In this document: positions 47,008-57,999 of the stretch, one piece after another
Numbering within the stretch: the stretch's first letter is position 1
Layout of the letters: each line of letters opens with the position of its first letter
From: Guillardia theta CCMP2712
Lineage: Eukaryota; Cryptophyceae; Pyrenomonadales; Geminigeraceae
Assembly (NCBI RefSeq): GCF_000315625.1
Contig: NW_005434614.1
Location: 25,597 to 89,596, forward strand
Direction: 5' to 3'
Length of the DNA stretch: 64,000 bases
The notes under the pieces: generated by a model
Seen by the model: only the letters and a program-made list of their open reading frames with translations
What the model was told of the DNA's origin: nothing
The model's database searches: none
Position numbers and translations under genes: made by a program

Positions 47008-49345
47008 GACTGATTCGTGCTGGGGGATATTGAGGCAGACGGAGGAAAATCTGGAGAAAAACGTCAGCAAGGTGAGGATTGAAAGTATTGTCCATTGTGG
47101 TGTTGTGATGGGATCGGGCACTTGCAGCCCCTAGAGATCGTGACCTTCGTGCTTTCGTTAAATTAAATGTGTTCGTCTTTAGGGTTTCATCAAGACGGTG
47201 TCTATGCTAGTTTGACATACCCAAAATGATCTCTCACTGACTTTATCTTCCAAATGACTATCACAAAGATCCACCATAAAAGACCTTCATCCATACCATC
47301 GTACAATTTGCTATCGATGACAAACAACTCGTCAACTGCGACTTGCTGTGTTTGTTAGGTTTGATGGGTTCGATTACATCATGATAGTGACCAAGCTCAT
47401 AATTATCTTAATGTATCATTCTCTTATCTTATCACTACGATGAATTTCACACAGGATGATTCGAGACAAGATCGTATCGAAGAAGTGATCGATTTCAGTG
47501 TGCTGCAAAGAATTCGTAATGTATTTTCGTGGCCATCACCGTGTTATTTTGACCAAGGTAAGGGAAGGGAAAGAACAACAGAGAGAGAAGAAAGATGCAT
47601 CTACAGGAAAAGCCTACTACACTAGCCCATTGAGCTCCTCCTCCACCACCACCACCACCACTTATTCTCCTCCTTCACTGAGCAATATCTCACTCCTTTT
47701 ATTCCTATCATCGGATTGTTTTTGTTGACCACCCCGCAACCTCCTACCCCACCCCCCATACACAACTTAACTATTTTTTACCACCAGTCAATTACTCTTA
47801 TATGACCGGGTAGTGTAGCTATTAACCTCCAACCACCACTCTTTACCAGGACTGTCGGACCCCACCCCTGAGTTCTGTCAGCATTACGGCTCCGACTACA
47901 GCCTACCCCCTCACACCTGGAAGTGACTACGTTCACTTCCACCCACCCCTGCTTTTCCCACCCTCTATACCCTTAACACCTCCGGTTGTATGACCCCTCC
48001 CGACATCCGGGGTTTATCACTAGCAAGTCTATAACGTACCGGTAATATTTCCCTGGGATTCGTGGTAATTTGGGGGTGGGGGTATTTGACGTGTAGGTTG
48101 ACTGGAGTGACCACCTCACGTACATTGTCGATCCGATCATCAGCCCCACCCCACCCCCCGGTTACCTCATTGCCCTTTCTGTCCTGTGCCAACTTGAAGG
48201 GACTTCAATACTTCACAACAGGGGGGTGGTTACTACCGTGGGTGACCCCGACCCGACAGACAGGACTAAAACCTGGGGGTCCTAGGCTGACTACCCCACA
48301 CCCACCCCACCCCTGTCGCCGGGGGTCTCGGCGACTCAGTTCACAAGGAGCCGGGACGGGAGTCACGATCGGACCCACCCCATCGGATGATCTCGTACCC
48401 CATTAAGGAAGGAGAAAGTGGGATACTACTAGGCCTAATAGTAGAAAAAAAGGCCGGGCTTCCGAGTGAGGAACGCGGCCGGTTGAACACTAGTTACTCT
48501 GTCACGGCGCAGCGCACGGACGGGGGCCGTCCGCCGGCCCGGGCCGGGAGTCGCGCTACTGTGCCGCGGCCGCCGGGCGCCGCGGCCCGGCCGGGCCGCG
48601 GCCGCACTGAGCCGGACCGTACGGAGTCCTGGCCGGGCGCATCACGGTGAGCCCCCCGGACTCCGGGAGCCCGGGGAACCGGCCGGGCCCCGGTCCGATG
48701 TCGGATCCGGCCACGGGCACTGGCTCCAGGAATTCCGAGCGCGGCCCCCGCGGCGGGTAGCTAGCCCTGCAGCCGCCGCCCGACCCGGCCCGTTTTTTTT
48801 GTTTTTACTTTTCACCGGCCCGGAGTGAATTTTCAGGCCCGGCCCGGGCCCCGGCCGGCCGGTGCGATTTCATGCTACAATTCAGATACCCCTCCTTTCC
48901 CCTGATATTTGAGGGGTACTGAAGGGCTATTTGAAATATGGGTAGTGTTCCGCTGGGGGGTAGGGGTTGGGAGAGGGGGTAGCGCGTGGCGGCTATGGCG
49001 TCGTATGACTCCTCCAAGGGGCCGCAGGTGAGGAGGAGGAGGAGGAGGAGGAGGAAGGAAGAGGAGGAATGCAGAGAGGGAGAAAGAATGAAGGGTGCCT
49101 GAAGCAGGAAGGAGGGGCAGAGAGGAAGCAGAAGAGGAGAAAGTGGTGGTGGAGATGAGGGGTTGAGAATCAGGAGGCTTGACGTGGAGGGAGAGGTCAA
49201 CCCACGAGGAGACTTGAGCGAACGTGTCAGATATGAGGGAAGGGCAGGTTCTCAGTCATAGTATCCCTTCAGAAGAGAATCTGCTCTTGCGTAGTGAATG
49301 CTTGGAGAGAGGAGATGTCGTGGATTGGTCTGACTGGGTCGTCAG
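47008..49345. other. Divergent intergenic region with promoter-class and GC-rich DNA
   Basis: 47440–47560 could be a lone first exon (MNFTQDDSRQDRIEEVIDF… before a GTAAGG donor), unsupported downstream. 47730–48320 is C-rich with TACCCCACCC at about 47746. 48420–48860 is a very GC-rich block. 48950–49190 is G/A-rich with (GGA)n. 49224–49345 may contain the first exon of the kinase gene. Confidence 0.45.
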
Positions 49346-52300
49346 GGGAGGATTGAAGACTACTACGATGTTGGAAGGTTGCTCATCCCGTTCGACAAGA
49401 AGCGCAACTGATTGATCTTTGAACAGTCGACTTACTGCCGATGCATTCGGTGCAGGAGGGGAAGTCGTCCGCGGGTATTTCGAAGCAAGCTAACTTGCTG
49501 TGTTGGATATTGACTTGGCCGCAACATTTCAGCATTAGGAAATCAGACCAGAAGGCTTTTGCGGTTAAGATTATCCGATATGGCAGGACAAGGGAAGACA
49601 AGCAACAGATTCAAACGCTGACAGAGGTAGGACACACTCTCATTGCCCGCTAGCTCAACGAGGTCGGCAGGTAAATCACCCTGGTATCATTCGGCTTGTA
49701 GATTGGTTCGAAACACCGGAGATCCTCTACGTCGTGATGGAGATGGCGCTGGGAGGAGAGATGTTTGGTAGGATAGCAGAGCGAGGAGCCTTCACCGAGC
49801 TGGAAGCGGCAAACGCGTTCCGCCAGGCAAGAGCCTACCGTGCAGCCGTCGAGTGCAAATGACGTCTGGCCCGCTTGCAGATCCTGGAGGCAGTGGGGCA
49901 CATGCATACGAGGGGAGTGGTTCATTGCGATCTCAAGGTAGGACGCGAAGTCTCCCTGCTGTCCGGCTGTGTGAGAGACATGGCAGCCCGAGAACATTCT
50001 CTATGAGGACGACACGGATAGGCAGATCAAGATCGCAGATTTCGGTTTTGCGCAGGTGGAGCCCTCCCCTTCCTTCCGCACCCTTCCTCTCCTTTGATCT
50101 TCTTGCTCTTTTCTCTCCTCTCTCCTCCTCTCTTTCGTCCCCTACGATTCTTGATCGACTTCCACTTTCGACTTGTGGAATGTCTTGCGTGCTCGTTGAA
50201 AGACGTGGAGGGTGACCAGACTTGGTGTTGCAGTTCATACCAGGCGGCTCCGACGGGGGTCAGACCCTCACGAAGCAGCTTGGAACTCTCAGGTTCTTTT
50301 GCTCTGTCAGCTTCACGATCTGAAGTTTGCTGATGCCAGCTACACTGCGCCGGAGATTTTGATGGGCATCGGATATGACACTAAGGTAAGGAGGGAGGGC
50401 CATGGCCACGTAGGAGGGTTGAATCAAGGAGGAGGAGGGGCAGGAGGGAGGAGGGAGCAACAGCAGCAGCAGCTCCGGGTGGGATGGGTGGGGACAACCA
50501 GGAGAACAATGTGGAGAATTAGGAAAGCAGACCAGGAAAGAGGGAGAGGAGATGGAATGTAATTGATTGAGGGGATGAAGGCGGATATGTGGAGCTTGGG
50601 CGTTATTCTCTACATCCTCTTGTCTGGTATCCCTCCTTTTGGGAAGAGACGAGGAGAAACGGATCATGACGTGAAAAGAAACATTTGCCGCGGAAATTGG
50701 AGGTCGATTTTTCTCCCTCCATCCCTCCACTCCCTCCCTCCCTTCCTCCCTCCCTCTCACCCTCCCCCCTTCCCTTCGCCCCTCCTTCCCTCACTCCTTC
50801 CCTCCTTCCCTTCGCCCCTCCTCCCGTTCACCGCCTGCTTCAGGTTCTATGATTCACATTTCCGGAATGTCTCGGAGCAGGCGAAGGACCTAGTCAAGTA
50901 AGGGAGCGACAGTCTCTGTACCCTCCTGCCTGATGCTCCTTGCTCAGGTGCCTGATTGTGTTGGATCCCAAGAAGAGGCTCGACTATGAACAAGCACTCT
51001 CCCACTCTTGGTTCCAGGTTCTTGTCTACTTCCTCCGCCTCTTCCCTCCCTTCCTCCTCTTCTGCTCTCCTCATCATCTTCCCCTGCTCGCCTCAACTCC
51101 TACTTCTGCACCTGCTCCTTCTCCTGCTCTCTGTGCTCCCCATTGTCATCCCTTAATCACCTATCACCTTTCTGTGTCTTTCGGATGTCTTTCTCTCCCT
51201 GTTGCTCTCTCTCGCTTCCGATGACGGGGAGGTTGACGCTGCTCGACCTGCCAGGGCTATGCTCCCGAACGAGCCCTGGGCAGCGAGTACATCATCGAGC
51301 TCGGAAACTTCAACGAGAGGAGAGGGATGTACAAGCTTGCCTCCCACGCGCTCGCAGGTCTTGACCGCTGCTTCCTGCCTTCCCTCCCTCTTCCTCGCTC
51401 CCGACAGCTTTTTTCTCATCCTCGCCTCCCTTCCACCTCACGCTATCCCCTCCGTGACTGTCGACATCTCCACGGAAGGAGCCGGCTGACGAGTCGTGTG
51501 CAGGGCTTGTGTCTCGTTTCGCCCAGCCGGACGCCATCGCCGCCATCTCAGCAGATTCTCACTCCTTGAGTCGCGTGCTGCAGGAGGGGAGCATACAGGT
51601 GATGCGGCCCCCCAGGTCAAGAAGCAGCTGACGAGCGTGCTAGCCCATCATCTCCCTCGCCTACTCGAAGCTTGTGGAGGAGAGGAAGAGCGCGTGTAAC
51701 GCAATCGCGAACCTCGCGCTGAGGGAGCAGGTGAGGCATCCCGCTGGCAGGATCCAAGAGCAGGAAGGAGGCCATGGGAGGGGCAGGAGCGTCAGGAGGG
51801 TAGGAAAGCGGCAGATCAGCAAGGGGAAAGTGCTCGAGAAGGAGGGGAAAGGAGGGAGAGGAGGAGGCTAACTTGACTTGTTGCTCTCTTCAGTACCAGC
51901 AGATGGTCATTAAAGAAGGAGGAGTGCGGAGGTTGAATCAGCTCGCACTTAAAGAGCCTCCCCAGCCCATCGACATCAGGCAAGACAGCAGGACTGACTG
52001 AGACGCGCCCGTGGCTGACCTGCCGTCTCTTCCTTCTTTCTCTCCCTCCTCCTCCTCTTCCCCTGCCATCTCTTCCTCGTCTCTTCCTTCTTGTCTCCCT
52101 CCTCCTCTTCCCTTGCCGCCTCCACCCTCCCTCATTGCTTTGCCCTACCTCTCCTTCCCCCCCTACCTTGCTTTCCTCCTCTCTCTTCCCACTCCGACCC
52201 AACTTCTTCTCCTCCCTTCTTCAGATTTTTCGTCGCTCTGGCCCTTGCACGCTTGGCCAAGAACCCGGAATGTAGACAGGTGCGTAGGAAGGAATCCTTA

Positions 52301-55286
52301 TCGTCTCTGCCGACTGACCTGACGTGCAGTTGCTGCTCTCCCCCAACATCAACGCCGATCCCAACTGCTCCACTCACCATGCGCTGATGCGGCTCTCACA
52401 GGTGTGAGGCATACCTCCTCCTCCTCCTCCTCCTCCTCCTCCTCCTCCTCCTCCTCCTCCTCCTCCTCCTCCTCCTCCTCCTCCTCCTCCTCCTCCTCCT
52501 CCTCCCTTTCCCTCCTCTTCCTCCCCAGGCTCCCTTTCCCTCCTCTTCCTCCCTCCTCCTCCTTCTCAACTTGTTCTCTACCTACTCTCCTGGCACGTCT
52601 TGACCTGGCTCTCACATATTTTTCAGTCCATCAATCCTTCTCGGGTGTCGCGGCAAGCAGTTGAAGCCTTGTCGTTGTTAGCCTTGGAGGAGGTAGGAGA
52701 TGCAAACCCCCTCCCTCCTCCTCCCTCCTTCTCCTCCCTCCCTCCCTCTCCTCCCTCCTCCTCCCTCCCGCTCTCCGTCCCTCTCCTGCCCTCTCCTCCC
52801 TCCTTTCCTCCCTCCCCTGCCCTTTCCTCCCTCCTCCTCCCGCCCTCCCTCCCCTTTGCTCTTCTTAAATGCTACCCGTAGGAGTTACATCAGCAGCTTG
52901 TTGCGGGCGGCATCCTTCCTGCTCTACTACGTCAATGGTCCGTTCCTGTCTCCTTCTCTTGTATCTTTTCCTCCTCCTCCTTGCAAGATTTTCCCTGCCG
53001 AAGAATGTTTCTTTCCCTCCCCCTCCTCTCCCTCCCCCTCCTCCTGCCATCCTCATCCACCATCGATCCTCCAGATTCCTTCTCCTCCTCATCCTCTCTA
53101 TCGCCTGCCCCCCTTCACCTCCTCTAATCTTGAGAGCGCAGCGATCCCAACCAGCCTTCAGAGTTTCGACGAGGAGCGCTTCAGGTGCGAATCTTGCGTC
53201 CTTCCCCTGCCATGTTGATTTCTCGCAGGCACTCCGATGTATCTTCTCCTGTTCCAGCCAGCAGACATCACAGGTGAGAGAGACAGAGAGACAGAGACAG
53301 AGACAGAGAGGTCAAAAGAAAGGGGGAGGGAGAAGGGGGGGAGAAGATGGTGGTGATGGTGGTGGTTAAGCAGGAGATAGGCGACTGTTATAGAGTGGGG
53401 AGGGAGAGGTGGAAGCGAACTAGAGGCTCTTGTTGCAAGTCGAGTTCAAGTATGTTGCAGAACTCGGTGAGCGTGAAGGAGCTGAACTTGGAGATCAACA
53501 AGATCTACACTGATTGCTCGACGAATATGGACTCAGCGGTAAGAGGAAGGTGAAGAGGAACGGAAGGAGGGGAAAGATGGAGGGACAACGGGGGGAGCTG
53601 GCTGGAGGAAGCAGGATGGGAGGGAGGAGGAGCAGAGGCTACAGATTCGCCTTCACAGCCTCGAGCTTCACCTTCTCATTACCTCGTGCTCTTGGCAGGA
53701 TCTGGCAACAGCGAAAGATGCCAAGGAGAAGTTGCGGGGGATGTACGGCCTGATGCAGATGCTGCAGTACTACCCCATCTTCCCTGCCTCCGCCTGTAGC
53801 TCACAACTTGTTGCAGTGAGGAAACATTGATCAACGAGCTCAAGACAGGTCTCCTCATCTTCCTCTTTCCTCCTCCTCCTCCTCTTTACTCCTCCTCCTC
53901 CTTCTCCTCGTCCTCCTCTTTACTCCTCCTCCTCCTCCTCCTCAAGGTCCGGTCGGTGGGTACTCGTCTGTACCCCTACCCCAACGTGTGAAATCCTCCG
54001 ATCAGCAAAATATTCCCCGGCCCACCCTGTCACTCATGGGCGGGCCGGCGAAAACCCGGAGGTCGAATATGTTTTTGAGCCTCGGATTATACGGGCGGGG
54101 CGGACTCGCTATTTTGGCAAGCCCTTGTTCAAACTTGAAACAAGGCGGGACGAGCGAACAGAGGAAGGGACGGGATGCAGCTGAAGGGGGGAGAGGAAGA
54201 GAGCAAGGGAGGGAACCCCAGGACATTTTTATNNNNNNNNNNNNNNNNNNNNNNNNNNNNNNNNNNNNNNNNNNNNNNNNNNNNNNNNNNNNNNNNNNNN
54301 NNNNNNNNNNNNNNNNNNNNNNNNNNNNNNNNCTTCTCTTTCTCCTCCCCCTCCTCCTGCTCCTCATGTCTGGTGGCAGATCCGTTTCTCAGATGTTCAA
54401 CACGATGGACACATCTCAATACAAAGCACACATAAGCTCTGCTCTCACCCTCCTCCGCGAGGTATGGCATCTCCCCAGAATCTGTGCAGTCCTCTTCCCA
54501 TGCCTTCTCCTCCCTCCCTTCCCCTCCCCTCCCTCCCTTCGCTTCATCTTGTCCTCTGATGCTGCTGCTGCTCCTTCTCTGCTTACTTCATTTCACCCTC
54601 CCTACCATCATCCTCACCCTGTGGCGTGCAGGTTGCAGCTAGATCCACCCCCAAGGAGCCAACCCAGGACGACGCCGATGTCGCCATGGTCGACGCCTCA
54701 GCCCTTGTGATGCTGTTTCATGAGGGAGGAGGAGGATGACGAGGACCAGCAGGAGGTTCAACTCTCTCCCGAGCAAAAGACCAAGCTGGAAGAGGTAACT
54801 CCTCCTCTCCCCCTCATCCTTCCTCGCTCTCCTCTCCTTCTTTCTCTCCCTCCGTCCAGTCCCTCCCTTCCTCCCCATCCCCTTCCTCCACTCCTTACCC
54901 TTTCCCTCCTTCTCCCCCATGTCTCCTCTCTTCATCCCTCCCTCTTCTCTCATCCTCTACCGCGTTCTTCTCACTCTCAGCGGTCTGAACGCTCCTTTCA
55001 GATCCACGCGCAGCTAACCAAGGATAGGAGTCACCTCATGGAAAGGATCATGGCCATCGGGAAGGGGTCAGCTGCCTCCCACCTCCTCCCCAGCTGACCA
55101 CCCAGCTGACATGCTGGTCTCCAGGAGCCGCTGCAACGTGCCGGCCAAGGTTCAGTCGGTACTGACGGAGCTGACAGACGGTGAGTGCTGATCAGCACGT
55201 CATCATTTGCAGTTTCTCACCTCCTCCCAGTCATCCTCCAGATTGTCGACATCGTGCACGGCAACTGCATGCGCACGTCCAGCTAG
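49346..55286 (+). CDS. CaMK-like protein kinase fused to armadillo repeats
   Basis: Thirty exons are supported (first 49346–49377, last 55231–55286), all in phase except across the assembly gap; about 700 residues visible. Kinase domain (49346–51017): glycine loop FGAGGEVVRG, FAVKII (Lys), HPGIIRLVDWFE, VVHCDLKPEN (catalytic loop, Cys for Arg), ADFGFAQ, YTAPEI, DMWSLGVILYILLSG. This is CaMK/CDPK style but without EF hands. Armadillo-type repeats follow (51255–53273; ISLAYSKLVEERKSACNAIA, FFVALALARLAKNPECRQ, EFRRGALQALRCIFSC), then a helical C-terminus ending GNCMRTSS. Introns 49827–49880 and 51980–52224 start GC, not GT. The start codon is upstream and unresolved (ATG at 49224 is a candidate). 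Kinase-plus-ARM recalls Fused/STK36 and plant TIO, but the kinase domain is not clearly of that type. Confidence 0.83.
52411..52505. repeat. CTC trinucleotide repeat in kinase intron
   Basis: About 30 CTC units in the intron 52402–52626. Confidence 0.95.
54233..54332. other. Assembly gap (100 N)
   Basis: Exactly 100 N, likely a placeholder of unknown true length. It lies inside the kinase–ARM gene. The exons before (53817–53848, ends phase 1) and after (54380–54461, needs 2 nt) do not join in phase, so at least one exon is probably missing here. Confidence 0.98.
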
Positions 55287-56186
55287 CTTCCAGCTCGGGT
55301 TTTCGCGCTTCTCATCTTCCCTCATATTTTCTGTTTGCTACCGAAGGAAGAGTGAAGCCCTCGCTCTGCATCATCTCCTCCTCTCCTCTCCTTGTACCAT
55401 CTCATCCGGGCCTGGCTCCCTCTCCTCCACCTGAGGCTCAGTCCGGAGTTCGATCTACTGGCATCCATCTCCTCCTCTCCACTCGTTTTCGAGTCGGGAG
55501 TCGAGCCCTCGTCCTTTTGGCCGGCCGGGCCATCATGGCACTCAGGGACGCCGGGTCAGACCAGGACGTCCGAGCTAGGCTGATGATCAGACCCGGAGCC
55601 TCACTCCATCCCGCCGGGTGGCGGCGGCGAGTCCGCCGGCTCGGAGTTCCGCAGGGCGGCGGGCCGCGGCTCACTGAGTCAGGCCCGGATGCACATTTGG
55701 CTGCCGGGGTGAATACTGTACTCAAGCTACTCCGGGTCTGACTCGGCGAGTCGCCCGAACTTGTGACTTCGAAAGCCAGAGTCAGTGCGGGATGAGTCCG
55801 ACTCAAAATCCATCATGACAGTATTGAACTTGCCAGACCGTGCCGGACAGCGAGAACCAACCGTTGAACCGTTGAACCCTCATCCCGGAGTCCTGCCTAC
55901 CGTGCTGTCCCCCAAACTTAACTGAAACCTTCACTTAACTGCGCGCAGGACCACGTCCCCCGGCGCGCCATAGTCACTACTGTTAGCATAAGGTGTAAAA
56001 GGCCTTATTTTTAGTTAACCCCTCAGCCAGGGAATGGATAACTAAGCGTACCATGTGTAGGTAAGAGATTCGTTAAGTGGGCCACTATGCTAATCGCAAC
56101 TACATCCGGTCCTGAGTGTTGTTCCCAGCTGAGTCTGAGGACAAGGGGTTCCCGGGTGGGTGAGCAAATCCAGTTGTACGACTAAC
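55287..56186. other. Tandem intergenic region, GC-rich
   Basis: 55420–55980 is GC-rich with recurring GAGTC/GACTC words, similar in base make-up to the blocks at 39.8, 42.8, 48.4 and 63.5 kb. No gene seen. Confidence 0.5.
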
Positions 56187-57416
56187 ATGCAAGGGGAGCA
56201 CGGTACATGGCTAGCGTCAGGCCTGCAGCTGGGCATCGGGTACGTGATGCTGGCAGAGCTGCTGATGATAGAACAAGTCTCTCAGCCGCCTCACAGCTCC
56301 TGCCTTGCTCGCCCCGGACGCTACTGCTCCTACCAGAACTTCAATCATGATGCCTGCGATGCTGGTTACTTCTGTGAAGGAGGAAATGCGAGGCCCGCGC
56401 CTTGCCCCGAAGGCTTCTTCTGTGCTGCAGGAGCTCATTCACCGACCAAGTGCCCCCTGGGTCACTACTGCGAGAAGCAGGCCAAGGCTCCGGTCAGATG
56501 CCCCCCAGGCTTCCATTGCCCAGATCCTCATGGAGGACACACGAAACCAATGCCCTGCCAGGAGGGCTTCTTCTGCGAGGGCTACACAAGCAAGCAGCAG
56601 GCTTGTCCAGCAGGGTTCTACTGCGAGAAGCAGGCCAAGGCCCCTGTAAGATGCCCCAAGGGCTTCTTCTGTGTTCGAGGAGCCTCCAAGCCTGAGCCTT
56701 GCCTGCTGCCACAACTTTGCATAGGCGGCGCCTCGACCCCCAATGGCATCATGAAGGGTAACACAGGCCCCTTTTTCCTATTTCTCCTCCTGCTACCCGC
56801 CCTTGTATACCTTTTCCTTTTCCTCCGACGTCAGCTCAGCACTATGACTACCACTTGCAGCATATGCTTCCACTCCAAGCCTGTCTGGCGGCGCGTCCCG
56901 TGCCGTCAGTCTCACCATGTCTGCGCCGAATGCCTAGAGGCGTTCGTGATGGCGAATGCAGGAGAGGCCGAGCAGCAGCTTCACAAGCGACAAATACCCG
57001 AGCACTGGATGAAATGCGTCGTGCCAGAGTGCCGGCAGCCCTACAGTGAAACCTTGGCGTACTTCCTGCTCACTTCACAGACTTACCGACGGCATCGGAG
57101 CATCAAACAGAAGATACTGGAGGGTCGTCGGGAGAAGCAGCGACAGGAAATGCTCCTCTTGCAGCAGAACATGGATGCGAATGACCTCGCTGCTATCCAG
57201 CTCATTCTGCGGGAGTACAGCATGGTGCTGCAATGCCCTAAATGCGGGACCGGGCCAGTTATCGTTCATGGTTGCTCAGATCTTCAGAGGCATCACAAAG
57301 AGGCCAGCGGTTCTGGTCGAATCAACAACTCGTGCCCCCACTGTGGCTTCTTTGCAAGCGACGTGAAGGAATGGCACACGTGGGTGCCTCCGCAGTCTCT
57401 CAACGCAACTCGTTGA
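56187..57416 (+). CDS. Transmembrane protein: Cys-rich ectodomain plus RING/RBR-like cytosolic domain
   Basis: A single exon, 409 aa from the first ATG (the frame is open 27 nt further up without an ATG). Order: probable signal peptide (IGYVMLAELLMI); about residues 35–180 with seven short repeats of the type CPEGFFCAAGA / CPLGHYCEKQAKAPVRC / CPPGFHC, as in Cys-rich ephrin-receptor-like (GCC2/GCC3) modules; a transmembrane helix (GPFFLFLLLLPALVYLFLFL); a RING-like CSICF…VPCRQSHHVCAEC; a helical linker with KQKILEGRREKQRQEMLLLQ; then a zinc-ribbon or IBR-like CPKCG…CPHC. This is the layout of a membrane-spanning E3 ubiquitin ligase whose outside part could sense a ligand. The lack of introns stands out against all neighbours and may mean retroposition or a young gene. 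Confidence 0.8.
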   Translation: MQGEHGTWLASGLQLGIGYVMLAELLMIEQVSQPPHSSCLARPGRYCSYQNFNHDACDAGYFCEGGNARPAPCPEGFFCAAGAHSPTKCPLGHYCEKQAKAPVRCPPGFHCPDPHGGHTKPMPCQEGFFCEGYTSKQQACPAGFYCEKQAKAPVRCPKGFFCVRGASKPEPCLLPQLCIGGASTPNGIMKGNTGPFFLFLLLLPALVYLFLFLRRQLSTMTTTCSICFHSKPVWRRVPCRQSHHVCAECLEAFVMANAGEAEQQLHKRQIPEHWMKCVVPECRQPYSETLAYFLLTSQTYRRHRSIKQKILEGRREKQRQEMLLLQQNMDANDLAAIQLILREYSMVLQCPKCGTGPVIVHGCSDLQRHHKEASGSGRINNSCPHCGFFASDVKEWHTWVPPQSLNATR

Positions 57417-57927
57417 GCTGCTGCGGTCATGTGATCCCGAGTCAGCATGCAAGACGCGGCGCAGCCTTGGCGCGGCCCTCGGAGCTGCCGGACTCGGTGA
57501 AAGCTCCTTCTCACGACGGTTCTCCAGACGTCTCGGAGGAGGAGTCATGGGTGCCACGGGACTTTGAGTGAAATGGTGGTCGGCACACCCGGAGTGACTG
57601 ATATTAGAATCTGCCGCAAGTTGCACTGCCCCTACTTGGCTGTAGAACAACCAAAACACAATACAGTCTTGAAAATATCTTTTTGGACCTCACATGATCC
57701 GCCTAGAAAGCAGACTGTGACAACCGTTGAACCCCCAGGCTCACGGGAACTTGAACATACGGCGTCTGGCAGCCCAAAGAAGGAAAAGCAAAATGACAAC
57801 TCCATGAGTTGGAACTTCATCGCAAAAGAAACTAAAAACGATCAGTGAGGGCCCGCCGGCCATTCGAGTCTTCCAACGGGAATCGGGCAATTTTCCATAT
57901 GTAGGTGTAAAAAGAGAATAGTTCACC
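57417..57927. other. Intergenic region
   Basis: A 94-codon frame at 57564–57848 (GTG start) has no recognisable feature and is not supported as a gene. Otherwise nothing seen. Confidence 0.4.
57909..57913 (-). terminator. Pol III terminator of tRNA-Cys
   Basis: TTTTT on the minus strand 15 nt after the tRNA 3' end, the usual RNA polymerase III stop. Confidence 0.75.
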
Positions 57928-57999
57928 AGGGCGCACCCAGGTTCGAACTGGGGACCTATCGATCTGCAGTCGATTGCTCTACCACTGAGCTATACACCC
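57928..57999 (-). tRNA. tRNA-Cys (anticodon GCA)
   Basis: A 72-nt cloverleaf without encoded CCA. Acceptor stem GGGTGTA/TGCGCCC (7 bp with two G·U), D stem GCTC/GAGC, anticodon stem ATCGA/TCGAT with loop CTGCAGA (GCA), T stem CCCAG/CTGGG with loop TTCGAAC, discriminator U, the Cys identity base. A- and B-box sequences are intact. No intron. Confidence 0.97.

Noticed and set aside
52404-52615. Poly-Ser and poly-Glu frames
   Set aside because: The CTC repeat in a kinase intron read in two directions.
53388-53470. Start of a separate gene at SSSSMLQNSVSVKEL
   Set aside because: Joining 53273 to 53461 keeps phase and extends an armadillo-type helix, so this is better read as part of the kinase–ARM gene.
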